Shown here piece by piece: positions 5,127-5,379 of a stretch of DNA of 5,379 nt. Below the pieces are notes generated by a model. The model searched no databases. It worked only from the letters and a program-made list of their open reading frames with translations, and was not told the origin of the DNA. The position numbers and the translations under genes were made by a program. The stretch's first letter is position 1; every line of letters begins with the position of its first letter. Origin of the DNA: an uncultured Eubacteriales bacterium (lineage in GTDB: Bacteria; Bacillota; Clostridia; Oscillospirales; Oscillospiraceae); the NCBI GenBank assembly GCA_902461475.1, contig CABPXX010000113.1, forward strand, positions 1 through 5,379. Direction: 5' to 3'.

Positions 5127-5379
5127 TCAATTTGGTCTCAACTCCCTCCACAGGCGGTGGAGGCTGGCGGCCAGCAGAACCAGGCAGTACACCAGCGCCC
5201 CAATGGCCACAATGAGGATGAAGTCCCGGGTGGCGCAATAGGACACCGTGGTAACGCCCAGCACAATGAGGTGTCCCACCCCATAGGCGGGAGGCAACAG
5301 CAGGGCCCGCCCCACCCATTGCCGGACCTTGGGCTTCTTCTTCGCTGCGCACCACACCAACAGGAGCACCAAAAACACC
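5127..5379 (-). CDS. C-terminal part of an unrecognised multi-helix membrane protein (partial)
   Basis: The frame is open to the right edge of the window, so the N-terminus is probably missing; the first visible GTG (5378) need not be the start. The 83 visible codons show the end of a hydrophobic helix (about 1-11), a basic loop AAKKKPKVRQ (11-20), helices at about 25-48 and 52-73, and a basic tail rich in Arg ending in RPN. The alternation of hydrophobic helices with a positive loop is what real membrane proteins show, and the overlapping frame in this region does not show it. I recognise no family. It points the same way as lysA but ends 25 bases before the lysA -35, so lysA has its own promoter. 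No clear terminator lies between them; a 7-bp hairpin within the last codons (5145-5163) has no U-tract. Confidence 0.6.
   Translation of the reverse strand, partial: VFLVLLLVWCAAKKKPKVRQWVGRALLLPPAYGVGHLIVLGVTTVSYCATRDFILIVAIGALVYCLVLLAASLHRLWRELRPN

Noticed and set aside
5145..5163. Hairpin CCTCCAC/GTGGAGG as terminator of the right-edge gene
   Set aside because: The stem has 7 pairs but lies inside the last codons and is not followed by a U-tract on the minus strand, so it is probably coincidental.

Overview
The window looks like chromosomal DNA of a GC-rich, low-oxygen Firmicute of the gut Clostridia type (Oscillospiraceae-like). The clues are GC-rich coding sequence, strong AAAGGAGG-type Shine-Dalgarno sites, and protein styles (CopA with a C-terminal metal-binding domain, a 418-residue LysA variant) that I associate with that group. 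This placement is inference from recall, not from a search.

Layout, left to right. Positions 1-53 are the tail of a plus-strand gene whose last residues would fit a CsoR-type metal-sensing repressor. Thirteen bases later comes a complete Cu(I)-exporting P1B-type ATPase (copA, 67-2577). Its C-terminus carries a second heavy-metal-associated (HMA) domain in the same frame. That domain has its own Shine-Dalgarno and ATG (2377), so a free CopZ-like copper chaperone of 66 residues may be made from the same reading frame. A nested hairpin (2598-2650) separates copA from a convergent 66-residue minus-strand membrane protein (2656-2856), which has a strong Shine-Dalgarno and a good extended -10 promoter. 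Divergent from it is a plus-strand TVP38/TMEM64 (VTT-domain) membrane protein (3028-3711) with a GTG start. A perfect 17-bp hairpin with U-tracts on both strands (3711-3747) terminates this gene and the convergent lysA. lysA (3752-5008, minus) encodes diaminopimelate decarboxylase and is driven by a near-consensus sigma-A promoter (TTGACA-17-TATGAT). At the right edge is the C-terminal part of an unrecognised minus-strand membrane protein (5127-5379).

Functionally, positions 1-2577 form a copper-resistance unit (putative sensor, exporter and embedded chaperone). The small membrane protein, the VTT protein and lysA are separate transcription units with no evident link to it beyond adjacency. 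I see no phage, IS element, CRISPR array, tRNA or rRNA. The most interesting point is the fused but apparently independently translatable copper chaperone at the end of copA. The rest is ordinary housekeeping or accessory sequence.
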